This document shows, in pieces, positions 31,337-42,219 of a stretch of DNA of 64,000 nucleotides. The position numbers and the translations under genes are program-made. Within the stretch, counting starts at the first letter, position 1. The number at the start of each line of letters is the position of its first letter. This DNA comes from Tepidiphilus succinatimandens (GTDB lineage Bacteria > Pseudomonadota > Gammaproteobacteria > Burkholderiales > Rhodocyclaceae): positions 62,001-126,000 of the forward strand of contig NZ_SBIK01000001.1 in the NCBI RefSeq assembly GCF_006503695.1. The letters are read 5' to 3'. The notes beneath the pieces were generated by a model. The model made no database searches. It saw nothing but the letters and a program-made list of their open reading frames with translations, and was not told the origin of the DNA.

Positions 31337-31879
31337 ATGACACGGAAACTGGGAGAACTCTTCCGTCTCAGCGCGGAACTGGAGCCGCTGCGTCATCATG
31401 CCATGACATTACAGCGGCTGCAGGAAGAAATCGACCGTCTGCTGGAGGAGGAGTTCCGGGGGCGGGTGTCCGTCGCCAACCTGAAGGACGGAACGCTTTA
31501 TCTGCACACGGCCTCGGCGCTCGCGGCGGCGAAGCTGCGGCACCGTCTGCCCAGCCTCACGGCAGCGCTCGCGGCATCGGCCCCGGTCCAGGCGATCAAG
31601 TTGAGGGTACGCCCCACGAACGCCCCCGCGAGCGGCGTGGCGGCACCGCGGCCGCCGCGGGTACGGACCATCGGGCCGGGGGGGCGCGCAGCGATCGCCG
31701 AACTGTGCGCCCGGCTCGCGCCGGATTCGCCCCTGCGTCAGGCGCTGGAGCGGCTGATCGAGCGCGCGGCGATGGCCTCAGAGCAAAGGCAAGAGGGCGA
31801 TCCGCTCGAGCGCAAAGAGGCCGAGATAGATGAGGACGATGCCGAGCGCAAGCCTCAGGATGCGTTTGGCGTACCGTAG
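31337..31879 (+). CDS. dciA: DUF721 protein, likely DciA replicative helicase operator
   Basis: DciA proteins interact with the DnaB helicase in bacteria that lack DnaC. The 180 residues contain the DUF721 fold at about 1-85 (LGELFRLSAELEPLRHHA, then DGTLYLHTASALAAAKLRHR) followed by a basic linker and a helical, charged tail. The position divergent from secA is the usual one in betaproteobacteria. The last about 100 bases overlap a small membrane protein gene on the other strand. Confidence 0.85.
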   Translation: MTRKLGELFRLSAELEPLRHHAMTLQRLQEEIDRLLEEEFRGRVSVANLKDGTLYLHTASALAAAKLRHRLPSLTAALAASAPVQAIKLRVRPTNAPASGVAAPRPPRVRTIGPGGRAAIAELCARLAPDSPLRQALERLIERAAMASEQRQEGDPLERKEAEIDEDDAERKPQDAFGVP

Positions 31880-31969
31880 CCAGCGCCGCTCGCCGCTCCA
31901 GAGATAGGCGGCGACGCAGACCCCTGCACCCAGAAGGACGAAGACGAGGAGAAGGCGGAACCCCAGCAC
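31778..31969 (-). CDS. Small two-helix membrane protein downstream of lpxC
   Basis: The 63 residues form two hydrophobic helices (FRLLLVFVLLGAGVCVAAYLW and ILRLALGIVLIYLGLFALERI in part) separated by a basic loop GERRWLRYAKR, a believable hairpin membrane protein. It starts with GTG nine bases after the lpxC stop, so it would end the dcw-lpxC transcript. No clear ribosome site is seen. Its 3' half overlaps dciA in antisense by about 100 bases. Function unknown. Confidence 0.6.
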   Translation of the reverse strand: MLGFRLLLVFVLLGAGVCVAAYLWSGERRWLRYAKRILRLALGIVLIYLGLFALERIALLPLL

Positions 31970-31978
31970 GGCATGCGC

Positions 31979-32896
31979 TTACGTCGTCGCGGCGCCGGTG
32001 GCGAGCGTAGGCAGGAGCGCCGGCGCCTCGTCCCGTTCCAGGGTGGTGAGTTCCCAGGCGCTGCGATCGGCCATGAGGGCGCGCAGGAGCTGGTTGTTGA
32101 GCGCATGGCCGGATTTGTGGGCCACGTAGCGCGCGAGCAGCGGGTGACCGGCCAGGTACAGGTCGCCGATGGCATCCAGGATCTTGTGCCGTACGAATTC
32201 GTCGGGGAATCGCAAGCCTTCGGGATTGAGGATGCGGTATTCGTCGAGCACGATGGCGTTGTCGAGGCTGCCGCCCTGGGCGAGGCCGAGTTCGCGCAGC
32301 AGCTCCACTTCGTGCACGAAGCCGAAGGTGCGGGCCCGGGCGACGAAGCGCGGATAGGCATGCTCGGAGAGATCGACCACGGCGCGGGTTTGCGAGGCGC
32401 TGATCGCCGGATGGTCGAAGGCGATGGAGAATTCGAGACGGAATCCGAGATAGGGTTCGAGGCGGACCCACTTGTCGCCCTCGCGGACCTCCACCGGTTT
32501 GAGCACTTTCAGGAAGCGCCGCGGCGCCGGCTGGGCTTCGAGGCCCGCCTCGAGCATCATCATGACGAAGGGCGCGGCGCTGCCGTCCATGATGGGGATC
32601 TCGGGCCCATCGACGTCGATGTGCACGTTGTCGACCCCCAACCCGGCCAGCGCCGACATGAGGTGCTCGACGGTGGCGATTCTCACGCCGTCGCGCTCGA
32701 GCCCCGTGCACAGGCGCGTCTCGCGCACCGCCTCGGGGGAGGCGGGAATGGACACCGGCGGATCGAGATCGACGCGATGAAAGACGATGCCGCTATCGGG
32801 CGCGGCCGGTCGCAGCCACAGCTGCACTTTCTCACCGGAGTGCAGGCCGACTCCGGTGACGTGCGCGATGGACTTGAGCGTGTGCTGGGAAATCAT
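31979..32896 (-). CDS. lpxC: UDP-3-O-acyl-N-acetylglucosamine deacetylase
   Basis: LpxC is the zinc enzyme that commits to lipid A synthesis. The 305 residues carry the zinc ligands His78 in VEHLMSAL and the pair in [11 protein letters not shown], and the catalytic histidine in [12 protein letters not shown]. It follows ftsZ by 15 bases, the standard order. It shows that the organism makes lipid A and so has a Gram-negative envelope. Confidence 0.98.
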   Translation of the reverse strand: MISQHTLKSIAHVTGVGLHSGEKVQLWLRPAAPDSGIVFHRVDLDPPVSIPASPEAVRETRLCTGLERDGVRIATVEHLMSALAGLGVDNVHIDVDGPEIPIMDGSAAPFVMMMLEAGLEAQPAPRRFLKVLKPVEVREGDKWVRLEPYLGFRLEFSIAFDHPAISASQTRAVVDLSEHAYPRFVARARTFGFVHEVELLRELGLAQGGSLDNAIVLDEYRILNPEGLRFPDEFVRHKILDAIGDLYLAGHPLLARYVAHKSGHALNNQLLRALMADRSAWELTTLERDEAPALLPTLATGAATT

Positions 32897-32911
32897 GCCG
32901 GTCCGGGACGA

Positions 32912-34093
32912 TCAGTCGTTTTGCTTGCGCAGGAAGGCGGGGATGTCGAGCCGGTCGAGCCCGGGCATGCGATCGGCGAGCGTGCTGCGGCGCCCCCGGA
33001 CGGAACGCTCGACCTGGGGCATGCCGCCGCGCTGCGGAGTCTCGGTGCGCCCTTGCGTGGTGCCCATGGTGGCGCCGCCGCCATAGGTTCCCGTGCCACG
33101 GATCACTTCCATTTGGGGCTGCGGCCGCGTGGAACGCGCCGCTCCGAGACCGGTGGCGACGACCGTGATGCGGATGCGGTCTTCCATCGTGTCGTCGAAG
33201 ACGGCCCCGTACTTGACGAAGGCTTCGGGAGCGGCAAAGGCCTGCACCGTGCGCACGGCGTCGCGCACTTCGGAGAGCTTGAGCGAGCGGCTGGCGGTAA
33301 TGTTGATGAGGACGCAGCGCGCGCCGGAGAGTTCCGTCCCTTCGAGCAGGGGGCTCACTGCGGCCTGCTCGGCGGCGATGCGCGCGCGATCGATGCCAGA
33401 AGCTTCGGCCGAACCCATCATGGCGCGGCCCATCTCGCCCATGGCGGTGCGCACATCCTGAAAATCGACGTTGACCAGCCCCGGCACGTTGATGATCTCG
33501 GCGATGCCGGCCACGGCGTTCTTGAGCACGTTGTCGGCGGCCTTGAAGCAGTCTTCGAAGCCGGCGTCGTCGCCGAAGACTTCGAGCAGGCGGTCGTTGA
33601 GCACGACGATGAGGGAATCGACGTGGCGCGTGAGCTCTTCGATGCCGCTTTCGGCGACGCGGTCGCGGTTTTCGAAATCGAAGGGCTTGGTGACCACCGC
33701 CACGGTGAGGATGCCCATCTCCTTGGCGATCTCGGCAATGACCGGCGCGGCGCCCGTTCCCGTGCCCCCTCCCATGCCGGCGGTGAGAAAGGCCATGTGG
33801 GCCCCCTCGAGCGCGGCGACGATGCGATCTCGCGACTCCATCGCCGCTTCACGTCCGGCTTCCGGCTTGGAGCCCGCCCCGAGCCCGGAAGAGCCGATCT
33901 GGACCTTGGTGGGGGCGAGGCAGCGCGTGAGCGCCTGCGCATCGGTATTGACGGCGACGAACTCCACCCCGCCGATGCCCTCGCGAATCATGTGGTCGAC
34001 GGCGTTGCCGCCCGCCCCCCCGATGCCGAGCACTTTGATGACCGTACCCTTGTGGGTGGTGTCGACCAATTCTTCAATCCCTTTGACCGCCAT
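32912..34093 (-). CDS. ftsZ: Cell division protein FtsZ
   Basis: FtsZ is the tubulin-like GTPase of the division ring. The 393 residues contain the GTP-binding signature GMGGGTGTGAAPV, the T7 loop NVDFQDVRTAM, a short variable linker of about 60 residues and the C-terminal peptide LDIPAFLRKQ that contacts FtsA and ZipA. It lies 48 bases after ftsA. Confidence 0.99.
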   Translation of the reverse strand: MAVKGIEELVDTTHKGTVIKVLGIGGAGGNAVDHMIREGIGGVEFVAVNTDAQALTRCLAPTKVQIGSSGLGAGSKPEAGREAAMESRDRIVAALEGAHMAFLTAGMGGGTGTGAAPVIAEIAKEMGILTVAVVTKPFDFENRDRVAESGIEELTRHVDSLIVVLNDRLLEVFGDDAGFEDCFKAADNVLKNAVAGIAEIINVPGLVNVDFQDVRTAMGEMGRAMMGSAEASGIDRARIAAEQAAVSPLLEGTELSGARCVLINITASRSLKLSEVRDAVRTVQAFAAPEAFVKYGAVFDDTMEDRIRITVVATGLGAARSTRPQPQMEVIRGTGTYGGGATMGTTQGRTETPQRGGMPQVERSVRGRRSTLADRMPGLDRLDIPAFLRKQND

Positions 34094-34141
34094 GACATTC
34101 TCCCGCTTTTGTCGTGCATTCTAACCAAGAAATCGTGATAT

Positions 34142-35368
34142 TCAGAAATTTTCCCGGATCCATTGCCACGTGCGCCGCCACCATTGTCCTCCGGAGGCAC
34201 GCCCTCCCCTGCCCGGGATCCTGCGCCGGGAATCGGCCGCCTCGAGCACCAGGCCGACGGCGGCGGCGTACTCGGGATCGGCGAGCCGCTCGCGCAGGCG
34301 CCCGCCCACCAGCGGCGCGCCGAGCCGCGCCGGCATCCCCAGGACTTCCTCGGCCAGCTCGACCATGCCGCCGAGCTTGGCCGAACCGCCGGTGAGCACC
34401 ACGCCAGAGGAGAGCATCTCCTCGTAGCCGCTGCGGCGCAGTTCCTGCTGCACCAGCTCGAATATCTCCTCGGCGCGGGGGTGGATCACGTCGGCCAGCC
34501 GCTGGCGCGACAGACGCCGCGCCGGACGGTCGCCCACCGGGGCGACTTCGATCATCTCCTCGGGATCGACCCAGTCGTGGCGCGCCGCGCCGTGTTCGAG
34601 CTTGATCGTCTCGGCCTCTGCCGTGGGCGTGCGCAGCGCCATGGCGATGTCGTTGGTGATCATGTCGCCGGCGGCCGGAAGCACGGCCGTGTGCCGAATC
34701 GCCCCCTGGGTGTAGACCGCCAGGTCGGTGGTGCCGGCGCCGATGTCGATGATGCACACGCCCAGGCTCTTTTCGTCCTCGGTGAGGACGGCGTGCGCCG
34801 CAGCGAGCGGTTGCAGCACGAGTCCGTCGATTTCCAGCCCGGCGCGGCGCACGCACTTGATGATGTTCTGGGCGCTGGCCGCCGCCCCGGTGATGATGTG
34901 CACCTTGGCCACGAGCTTCACCCCGCTCATGCCGACGGGATCCTTGATGCCGCCCTGGCCGTCGATGATGAATTCCTGGGTGAGCAGGTGCAGCACCTGC
35001 TGCTCGGAGGGGATGGGCATGGCGCGGGCGACTTCGATCACCTTGACCACGTCCTCGCGCGTGATCTCGCTGCCCTTGACGGCGAGCATCCCCTCGGCGT
35101 TGGTACATTGGATGTGGGCCCCAGAGATGCTGGCGTGCACGCGCGGGATGTCGCAGGCGGCCATGCGCTTGGCCTCGTCGACGGCCTGGGCGATCGCCGC
35201 CACGCTCGCTTCGATATTGACGACGGCGCCGCGTTTCATGCCGGTCATCGGCGCCACGCCGAGCCCGATCGGCTCGACGCCGCCGTCCTCGCGCAATCGG
35301 GCGACGAGGCACGTCACCTTGGACGTGCCGATGTCGAGCCCGACGAGCAGATCTCGATCTTCCCTCAT
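34142..35368 (-). CDS. ftsA: Cell division protein FtsA
   Basis: FtsA is the actin-like protein that tethers FtsZ to the membrane. The 408 residues show the phosphate-1 motif VGLDIGTSKVTCLVA, the 1C domain near residues 80-160, phosphate-2 CIIDIGAGTTDLAVY and the C-terminal amphipathic end WWRRTWQWIRENF that binds the membrane. Its ATG overlaps the ftsQ stop by four bases. Confidence 0.98.
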   Translation of the reverse strand: MREDRDLLVGLDIGTSKVTCLVARLREDGGVEPIGLGVAPMTGMKRGAVVNIEASVAAIAQAVDEAKRMAACDIPRVHASISGAHIQCTNAEGMLAVKGSEITREDVVKVIEVARAMPIPSEQQVLHLLTQEFIIDGQGGIKDPVGMSGVKLVAKVHIITGAAASAQNIIKCVRRAGLEIDGLVLQPLAAAHAVLTEDEKSLGVCIIDIGAGTTDLAVYTQGAIRHTAVLPAAGDMITNDIAMALRTPTAEAETIKLEHGAARHDWVDPEEMIEVAPVGDRPARRLSRQRLADVIHPRAEEIFELVQQELRRSGYEEMLSSGVVLTGGSAKLGGMVELAEEVLGMPARLGAPLVGGRLRERLADPEYAAAVGLVLEAADSRRRIPGRGGRASGGQWWRRTWQWIRENF

Positions 35369-36201
35369 CTCTTCTTCTTCCCCTTTGATTCCGGCGGTGG
35401 AGGCGGCGCAATGATACTCGCCGGCCCGGCGACCGCGAGCGCCTGCTGGTGGCGAAAATCGACGCGCACGGGCGCATAGCCGAGCCGCTCGCGGATCGCA
35501 TCCCAGCGCTGGGCGAGCCAGGAGAGGCGCTGCTCGGCCTGCTGCAGGGAATCGAGCCGTCCGAGCACGAATTCCGTCCCTTGGCTCAGCCGCACGACAT
35601 AGGAGAGCGTAGGGCCGACCTGCAGCACTTCCAGGCGCCCCAGCGGCTGCAGTACCCGGCTGAGTCCCTCGTAGGCTTCGAGCAGGGTTTCCTCCTGCCC
35701 GGCGGGGCCGATGATGCGGGGCAGATCGTCGGAGGGCGGCACGGCGCTGAAGACGTGCCCGTTGGCATCGAGCAGGGAGAGCTCACCGCTGGCGACGTCG
35801 ATCCAGATCGCGATGGGACGATATTCGGCCAGGCTGACCACCAGGGAATCGGGCCAGACCCGGCGCACGTCGGCGCGGCGAACCCAAGGCAGGTCTTCCA
35901 GGGCTCGGCGCAAGGCTCCGAGATCGACGTCGAAGAAGGTCTTCCCCTCCACCGCCCGCAGGGCCGCATAACGCAGGCGGTCGGAGTCGCTGTGCTCGAG
36001 TTCGCCTTCGATGACGACGGTGCGAATCGGCGGCAGCCATTGCTCCCCCCAGTAAGACCAGGCCGCGGCGGCGAAGAAGAGCAGCGCGAGCATCGTGAGG
36101 CGCCGCGTCCAGCGGGCGAGCACGAAGGCATCGCGCCACCAGCGTGCCCCGGGAGGCACGGGCGCGGGCGCATGGCGGGAGAAGCGCTCAGAGCTGCTCA
36201 T
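35365..36201 (-). CDS. ftsQ: Cell division protein FtsQ
   Basis: FtsQ links the early cytoplasmic and late periplasmic division proteins. The 278 residues have a short basic cytoplasmic part, one membrane helix at about 34-53, a POTRA domain (IRTVVIEGELEHSDSDRL) and the beta domain. The end is a proline run followed by a lysine-rich tail (PPPPPESKGKKKR). The start lies 14 bases inside ddl. Confidence 0.95.
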   Translation of the reverse strand: MSSSERFSRHAPAPVPPGARWWRDAFVLARWTRRLTMLALLFFAAAAWSYWGEQWLPPIRTVVIEGELEHSDSDRLRYAALRAVEGKTFFDVDLGALRRALEDLPWVRRADVRRVWPDSLVVSLAEYRPIAIWIDVASGELSLLDANGHVFSAVPPSDDLPRIIGPAGQEETLLEAYEGLSRVLQPLGRLEVLQVGPTLSYVVRLSQGTEFVLGRLDSLQQAEQRLSWLAQRWDAIRERLGYAPVRVDFRHQQALAVAGPASIIAPPPPPESKGKKKR

Positions 36202-37129
36202 CGCAGCGCGCTTCCTCGAGAATACGCAGGCACAAGGCCTCGAACTCGATGCCGAGCGCGCGCGCGGCGAGCGGCACGAGCGAATGCGAGGTCATGCCGG
36301 GTGCGGTGTTCATCTCCAGCAGATAGGGGTCTTCCCTCTCGAGCAACAGATCGATGCGCCCCCAGCCGCGGCAGCCGAGCGCGCGCACCGAGCGCATCGT
36401 GAGTTCGGCCAGCCGCACGGCGAGCGCTTCCGGCAAGGGGGCCGGGCAAAGATAGCGCGTCTCGTCGCTGAAGTATTTGTTGTGGTAGTCGTAGCGGCCT
36501 CGGGGAGCGATGATCTCGATGGCGGGCAAAGGCTGATCGCCGAGAAAGCCAATCGTGATCTCCCGCCCGGCGATGAAGCGTTCGACGAGCACCTCACCAT
36601 CGAAGCGCCGCGCCGCCTCCAGCGCCGGCCACAGATCCTCTTCGCGCTCGACGCGCGTTGCCCCCATGCTGGAGCCTTCGTGCACCGGTTTGACGAACAC
36701 GGGTAGCGCGAGCGCCTCGCACACCCGCCGCGACACCGCCTCGGGTCCGGCGGCGAAGTCTTCGTCGGTGAGCCGCAGCGCCGGCGGCGTGGGCAGCCCC
36801 TGCGCCTGCCACAGGAGCTTGGTGCGCCATTTGTCCATGGCCAGGGCGGAAGCGAGCACGCCACTGCCGGTGTAGGGGATACGCAACCATTCGAGCGCGC
36901 CCTGGAGGGTGCCGTCCTCGCCGCCGCGGCCATGCAAGGCGATGAAGGCGCGCGCGAAGCCTTCGCGCTTCAAGTCGCAGAGGTCGCGCTCGGCGGGATC
37001 GAACGGGTGCGCGTCCACGCCGGCGCGGCGCAGCGCCTCGAGCACCGCCGCCCCCGACATGAGCGACACCTCGCGCTCGGCCGAGCGCCCGCCCAGAAGC
37101 ACCGCCACTTTGCCCAGATCGCCGCTCAT
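36188..37129 (-). CDS. ddl: D-alanine--D-alanine ligase
   Basis: Ddl makes the D-Ala-D-Ala dipeptide for murein. The 313-residue ATP-grasp enzyme has [15 protein letters not shown], the catalytic loop [12 protein letters not shown] and the metal-site stretch [25 protein letters not shown] in part. The ATG overlaps the murC stop, and its 3' end overlaps ftsQ. As expected for the DdlB position it lies between murC and ftsQ. Confidence 0.97.
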   Translation of the reverse strand: MSGDLGKVAVLLGGRSAEREVSLMSGAAVLEALRRAGVDAHPFDPAERDLCDLKREGFARAFIALHGRGGEDGTLQGALEWLRIPYTGSGVLASALAMDKWRTKLLWQAQGLPTPPALRLTDEDFAAGPEAVSRRVCEALALPVFVKPVHEGSSMGATRVEREEDLWPALEAARRFDGEVLVERFIAGREITIGFLGDQPLPAIEIIAPRGRYDYHNKYFSDETRYLCPAPLPEALAVRLAELTMRSVRALGCRGWGRIDLLLEREDPYLLEMNTAPGMTSHSLVPLAARALGIEFEALCLRILEEARCDEQL

Positions 37130-38565
37130 GCCACCCGCTCCTCGTTCGCCGCCACGGCGGCGGATTCCTGCACCAGGCGTGCCGGCAGTCGCCCGATCGA
37201 GCCCGCCCCCATGGTCACGACCACGTCGCCGTCGCGCACCACCTGCGGCAGCACCGCCGGAACTTCATCGAGCTGCTCGACGAAGAACGGCTCGATCTTG
37301 CCGCGCAGCCGCAGCGCCCGCGCGAGGCTGCGTCCGTCGGCCGCCGGAATCGGCTCCTCGCCGGCCGGGTAGACCTCCAGCAGCACCAAGGCATCCACCC
37401 CCGAGAGCACGCGCACGAAGTCCTCGAAGCAGTCGCGCGTGCGGCTGTAGCGGTGCGGCTGGAAGACGACCACCACGCGCCGCCCTAGGAAGGCAAGGCG
37501 CACCGCGTCCAGCGTGGCCTGCATCTCCACCGGGTGGTGCCCATAGTCGTCGATGAGGGTGTAGGTGCCGCGCACCGCCCCGTCTTCCCCGATAAGGGGC
37601 AGATCCCCGTAGCGCTGGAATCGTCGCCCCACCCCTTGGAAGCCCGCCAGCGCACGCACGATCGCCTCATCGGGCACGTGCAGTTCGCTCGCCACAGCAA
37701 TCGCCGCCAGCGCGTTGCGCACGTTGTGCAGGCCGGAGAGGTTCAATTCGACCGGAAGACGCGTCTCGCGCCCGTTGCGCCGCACGGCGGTGAAGAGCAT
37801 CTTCCCGCGCTCGGCGCGCACGTCCTCGGCGCGCACGGCCGCCTCCAGGTTCAAGCCATAGCCCACCGTTGGTCGCTCGATCCGCGGCACGATGGACGCG
37901 ACGTGTGGATCGTCCAGACAGAGTACTGCCACGCCCCAGAAAGGCAGGCGATGCAGGAAATCGACGAAGGCGGTCTTGAGCCGCTCGAAGTCGTGCCCGT
38001 AAGTGGACATATGGTCGGCATCGATGTTGGTGACCACCGCCATCACCGGGGAAAGGTGCAGGAAAGAGGCATCCGACTCGTCCGCCTCGGCCACGAGGTA
38101 TTCTCCCTGGCCCAGACGGGCGTTGCTGCCGGCGGCGATCAAGCGTCCGCCGATGACGAAAGTCGGATCGAGCCCCCCCTCGGCGAGGATGCTCGCCACC
38201 AGCGAGGTGGTGGTCGTCTTGCCGTGGGTGCCGGCGATGGCGATGCCCTGCTTGAAGCGCATCAGCTCGGCCAGCATCTGTGCCCGCGGCACCACCGGGA
38301 TGCCGGCCGCGCGGGCGGCGAGCACCTCGGGGTTGTCCGCCGCCACCGCCGAAGAAACCACCACGGCGTCGGCCCCGGCGACGTGCTCCGGGGCGTGCCC
38401 GAGCATCACCCGCACGCCGAGCGCACGCAGACGCGCGAGCGTCGCGCTCTCGGCCAGATCCGAGCCGCTCACCTCGAACTCCAGGTGCGAGAGCACCTCG
38501 GCGATACCGCTCATCCCCACCCCGCCGATGCCGACGAAGTGCACGCGTTTGACGCGGTGTTTCAT
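37126..38565 (-). CDS. murC: UDP-N-acetylmuramate--L-alanine ligase
   Basis: MurC adds L-alanine to UDP-MurNAc. The 479 residues contain the N-terminal motif [18 protein letters not shown], the P-loop [11 protein letters not shown] and the ligase motif [10 protein letters not shown]. Its ATG overlaps the murG stop codon (ATGA). A Mur-ligase paralogue, mpl, is at 56 kb. Confidence 0.98.
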   Translation of the reverse strand: MKHRVKRVHFVGIGGVGMSGIAEVLSHLEFEVSGSDLAESATLARLRALGVRVMLGHAPEHVAGADAVVVSSAVAADNPEVLAARAAGIPVVPRAQMLAELMRFKQGIAIAGTHGKTTTTSLVASILAEGGLDPTFVIGGRLIAAGSNARLGQGEYLVAEADESDASFLHLSPVMAVVTNIDADHMSTYGHDFERLKTAFVDFLHRLPFWGVAVLCLDDPHVASIVPRIERPTVGYGLNLEAAVRAEDVRAERGKMLFTAVRRNGRETRLPVELNLSGLHNVRNALAAIAVASELHVPDEAIVRALAGFQGVGRRFQRYGDLPLIGEDGAVRGTYTLIDDYGHHPVEMQATLDAVRLAFLGRRVVVVFQPHRYSRTRDCFEDFVRVLSGVDALVLLEVYPAGEEPIPAADGRSLARALRLRGKIEPFFVEQLDEVPAVLPQVVRDGDVVVTMGAGSIGRLPARLVQESAAVAANEERVA

Positions 38566-39635
38566 GTTCCGTCCTTTGCCAATCGTTCGAGTTCGTCGGC
38601 GAGCGCCTCGGTCGCCTCGGGCCGGGCGAGCGCCCGGGCGGCGAGCGCCATCTGCCGGCAACGTTCACGGTCCAACCCCCGCAGCAATTCCGCCAGGCCC
38701 GCGGGCGTGAGCCCGGATTGAGGCAGCAGCCGCGCCGCGCTGCCCTCGACGAGAAAGCGCGCGTTCGCCGTTTGGTGATCGTCGACCGCATGGGGGAAAG
38801 GCACCAGAATCGCCCCCACCCCGACGGCGGCGAGCTCTGCCACCGTCATCGCCCCGGCGCGCGAGACGACCAAATCGGCCTCGGCCAGGGCGGCGCCCAT
38901 GTCCTCGATGAAAGGCAGCAACCGCCCTTCCACGCCGTGGTGCGCATACGCTTGCTCGAGCGCGGCGAAATGGGCGCTGCCCGACTGGTGCGTCACCACG
39001 GGTCGCTCGGCGGGCGCAAGCCGCGCCAGCGCCGCCGGCACCACCTCGTTGAGCGCCTTGGCCCCAAGGCTGCCACCCACCACCAGCAGGCGCAAAGGCC
39101 CCTGCCTCCCGGCAAAGCGCACCTCGGGCGGCGGCACGGTAGTGAATTCGCGCCGCACCGGGTTGCCCACCCAGCGCCCGCCCGGCAGCGTCCCGGGAAA
39201 GCCCGTGAGCACGGCATCGGCCAGGCGCGCCAGCACCCGGTTTGCCAGTCCGGCCACGGCGTTCTGCTCGTGCACCACGAGCGGGATGCCTCGCAGGCGC
39301 GCGGCCACCGCTCCGGGAAAGCTCACGTATCCGCCCATGCCGAGCACCACGCCCGGGCGCACTTCTCCCAGCAAGCGCAGGGCGCGCGCAATCGCCACCG
39401 CCAAGGAAAACGGCAGTTTCAGTTTGCGCCCCATCCCCTTGCCGCGCAAGGCGCCGAAACCGAGCGAAACGAATTCGAATCCGCGCGGCGGCACGAGCCG
39501 GGATTCCATTGCCTCCGCGTTACCGAGCCAGACCACGCGCCAGCCGCGCTCGCGCAAGGCTTCGGCCACGGCCAGCGCCGGGAAGATGTGCCCGCCGGTG
39601 CCTCCGGCCATCACGAGCGCGGTGCGCCTGCTCAT
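38562..39635 (-). CDS. murG: UDP-N-acetylglucosamine--lipid I glycosyltransferase
   Basis: MurG adds GlcNAc to lipid I at the inner face of the membrane to give lipid II. The 357 residues show the glycine loops [26 protein letters not shown] and [12 protein letters not shown], and the UDP-GlcNAc site [13 protein letters not shown]. Both ends overlap its neighbours by ATGA. The same frame stays open far upstream through ftsW, but that part is not protein-like. Confidence 0.97.
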   Translation of the reverse strand: MSRRTALVMAGGTGGHIFPALAVAEALRERGWRVVWLGNAEAMESRLVPPRGFEFVSLGFGALRGKGMGRKLKLPFSLAVAIARALRLLGEVRPGVVLGMGGYVSFPGAVAARLRGIPLVVHEQNAVAGLANRVLARLADAVLTGFPGTLPGGRWVGNPVRREFTTVPPPEVRFAGRQGPLRLLVVGGSLGAKALNEVVPAALARLAPAERPVVTHQSGSAHFAALEQAYAHHGVEGRLLPFIEDMGAALAEADLVVSRAGAMTVAELAAVGVGAILVPFPHAVDDHQTANARFLVEGSAARLLPQSGLTPAGLAELLRGLDRERCRQMALAARALARPEATEALADELERLAKDGT

Positions 39636-40855
39636 ATCCGCACCCCTCGCCGCAGGCAGCGCAGCTCCCAGTCGGCGCGCAATACCACCGCCATCGCCGC
39701 GAGGTTGGCGATGATACCCGAACCGCCATAGCTCATGAAAGGCAGCGTCAGCCCCTTGGTCGGCAGAAGCCCGACATTCACCCCCATGTTGATGAGCGCC
39801 TGCACGCCGATCCACAAGCCGATGCCGAACACCGCCAGACCGGAGAAGTACTGCTCCACGCACACCAGCCCCCGGCCGATGGAGAAGGTGCGCCAGATGA
39901 CCACCGCAAAGAGCGCCACCACCGCGCACACCCCCACCCAGCCGAGTTCCTCGCCGACCACCGCGAGCAGGAAATCGGTATGCGCCTCGGGCAGATAAAA
40001 GAGCTTCTCCACGCTGCCGCCCAAACCGACGCCGAACCACTCGCCCCGGCCGAAGGCAATCAGCGCGTGCGTGAGCTGGTAGCCCTTGCCCAAGGGATCG
40101 GCCCACGGATCGAGAAAGGCGAAGAGACGCTGGCGGCGGTATTCGGAACTCAGGATCAGGCCGGCGAAGGCAAAGCCGGCGAGCACCATCAGCGCGAAGA
40201 AGATGCGCAGCCTCAGCCCGCCCAGGAAGAGTACGCCGAAGGCGATGGCGCTGATCACGGCGAACGCCCCGAAATCGGGTTGCAACAGCAACAACACGCC
40301 CACGAGCACCACGACGAAGGCAAGCGGCAGGAAACCGCGCCAGAAACTGGCCATGAAGCGCAGCTTGCGCACCGTGTAGTCGGCGGCGTAGAAGGCGACG
40401 AAGAGTTTCATGAACTCGGAGGGCTGCAGATTGACCGGTCCCAGCGGGATCCAGCGCCGCGAGCCGTTGACCACTTTGCCGACCCCCGGCACCAGCACCA
40501 GCACCAGCAGCGCCACGCCCAACAGGAAGAGCCAGGGGGTGAGCGACTGCCACACCCGCATCGGCACCCGAAACGCCCCCCAGGCCACCGCAGCCCCCAC
40601 GAGGACGAACACCATCTGCCGCACCAGGAAGTAGTGCGCACTGCCCCCCGTGGCGCGCGACTCGTCGGCAAAGGCGATGCTTGCCGAATAAACCATCACC
40701 AGCCCGAAGAGCGTGAGCGCCGTCACCGCCCAGAAGAGCGCCAGATCGAACTCTCCGAAGCGTACCGGCGGCACCTGCCCTGCATGGCGCGCGGCCGCCT
40801 CGGTGAGGCGGTCCGGCCCGCGGCCGAACCAGCGGCGGATCAGCGCATCGACCAT
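39632..40855 (-). CDS. ftsW: Septal peptidoglycan polymerase FtsW
   Basis: FtsW is the SEDS-family glycosyltransferase that polymerises lipid II at the septum together with FtsI. The 407 residues have about ten membrane helices and the SEDS motifs [36 protein letters not shown] and [23 protein letters not shown] precedes the ATG, which lies 16 bases inside murD. Confidence 0.97.
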   Translation of the reverse strand: MVDALIRRWFGRGPDRLTEAAARHAGQVPPVRFGEFDLALFWAVTALTLFGLVMVYSASIAFADESRATGGSAHYFLVRQMVFVLVGAAVAWGAFRVPMRVWQSLTPWLFLLGVALLVLVLVPGVGKVVNGSRRWIPLGPVNLQPSEFMKLFVAFYAADYTVRKLRFMASFWRGFLPLAFVVVLVGVLLLLQPDFGAFAVISAIAFGVLFLGGLRLRIFFALMVLAGFAFAGLILSSEYRRQRLFAFLDPWADPLGKGYQLTHALIAFGRGEWFGVGLGGSVEKLFYLPEAHTDFLLAVVGEELGWVGVCAVVALFAVVIWRTFSIGRGLVCVEQYFSGLAVFGIGLWIGVQALINMGVNVGLLPTKGLTLPFMSYGGSGIIANLAAMAVVLRADWELRCLRRGVRI

Positions 40856-42213
40856 CGTCCCTCCCCGCCCGGCAAAGACCGGATCGCCGCCAGAAACACC
40901 TCGGAGCGGTGCGCATAGTCGCGGAACATGTCCAGGCTCGCGCAGGCCGGCGAGAGCAGCACCGCCTCGCCCGGATGGGCCACCGCATCGGCCAGCGCCA
41001 CCGCCTCGGGCAGCGAAGCGCATCGGCGCGCCGGCACACCCGCCTGGGCGAAAGCGGCTTCCAGTGCCGGGGCATCGCGCCCGATCAGGAGCGCCAGACG
41101 CACCCTGCCGTGCGCCGCCTGAGCGAGCGGCGCGAACGACTGCCCTTTGCCGTCGCCGCCGGCGATCAGGATCACCGGCGCATCGAATCCGGCGAGCGCC
41201 GCGATCGTCGCGCCCACGTTGGTGCCTTTCGAATCGTCGATGAAGCGCACCCCGTCGGCACGCACCGCCACCGTCTCGACCCGGTGCGGCAGCCCTTGGA
41301 ACGAGGCAAAGCCCTCGATCGCCGCCTCGGGCGCCACGCCCATCGCCTCGGCGAGCGCGAGCGCCGCGAGTGCATCGATCTCGTTGTGCCGCCCCGGCAA
41401 CGGCAGGATCGAACGCGGCGCCAGACGCTGCCGGCCGCGCACGAACCAGCCCTCCTGCACGCCGAAATCCGTCGCCGCGCCCGGCGCGTCGCTGCCCACC
41501 GTCACGCGCCGCGGCGCGCTGCGGGCCATGTCGCGCACGAGGGCGTCGTCGCGCACCACCACCGCCGTCTCCACGCCCTCATAGACGCGCGCCTTGAGGG
41601 CGGTATACGCCGCGAGCGAACCGTGCCGGTCGAGGTGATCCTCGGTGACGTTCAGCACCACCGCCGCCTGCACGGCGAAAGGCCCGGCCGTCTCCAGCTG
41701 GAAACTCGACACCTCCAGCACCCACACCTCCGGCCAGGGCAACCCGGCCTCCTCGCGCTCGCGTGCGGCGCTGAGGATGGCCGGGGCGATGTTGCCGGCG
41801 GCGAGCGCATCGAGCCCGGCGTGCCGCAGCAGATGCGCCGTGAGCGCCGTGGTCGTGGTCTTGCCGTTGGTGCCGGTCACTGCCACCAGCCGCCCCGGAC
41901 GCCCGCGCGCCTGCCAGGCCTCGTAGAAGAGCGCCAGCTCCCCCTGCACCGGCAGGCCGCGCGAGCGCGCCTGCCGGCACAGCGGCAATTCGGGCGACAG
42001 CCCCGGCGAGAGCCACACCCGTTCGACTCCTTCGAGCAGCGACGCCTCGAACGGCCGGCCCAGCACCAGCGATTCGGGCGGCAACAGGGCATCCAGCCTT
42101 GCCGCGCCCGGCGGCCGAGCCCGCGTGTCGGCCGCGCGCACGGGCACTCCCCGATACGCGAGCCAGCGCACCATCGCCTCACCGCTCAAACCGAGTCCCA
42201 GCACCAGATCCAT
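40840..42213 (-). CDS. murD: UDP-N-acetylmuramoylalanine--D-glutamate ligase
   Basis: MurD adds D-glutamate to UDP-MurNAc-L-Ala. The 457 residues begin with the dinucleotide-like motif [13 protein letters not shown], then the P-loop [12 protein letters not shown] and the ligase motif [15 protein letters not shown]. It starts six bases after the mraY stop. Confidence 0.98.
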   Translation of the reverse strand: MDLVLGLGLSGEAMVRWLAYRGVPVRAADTRARPPGAARLDALLPPESLVLGRPFEASLLEGVERVWLSPGLSPELPLCRQARSRGLPVQGELALFYEAWQARGRPGRLVAVTGTNGKTTTTALTAHLLRHAGLDALAAGNIAPAILSAAREREEAGLPWPEVWVLEVSSFQLETAGPFAVQAAVVLNVTEDHLDRHGSLAAYTALKARVYEGVETAVVVRDDALVRDMARSAPRRVTVGSDAPGAATDFGVQEGWFVRGRQRLAPRSILPLPGRHNEIDALAALALAEAMGVAPEAAIEGFASFQGLPHRVETVAVRADGVRFIDDSKGTNVGATIAALAGFDAPVILIAGGDGKGQSFAPLAQAAHGRVRLALLIGRDAPALEAAFAQAGVPARRCASLPEAVALADAVAHPGEAVLLSPACASLDMFRDYAHRSEVFLAAIRSLPGGEGRWSMR

Positions 42214-42219
42214 CGCCCC

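Noticed and set aside
38562-41075. A single long frame that would fuse an FtsW-region polypeptide to MurG
   Set aside because: The upstream part is out of frame with FtsW and is Ala/Gly/Arg-rich noise; MurG starts properly at 39635 with an ATGA overlap.
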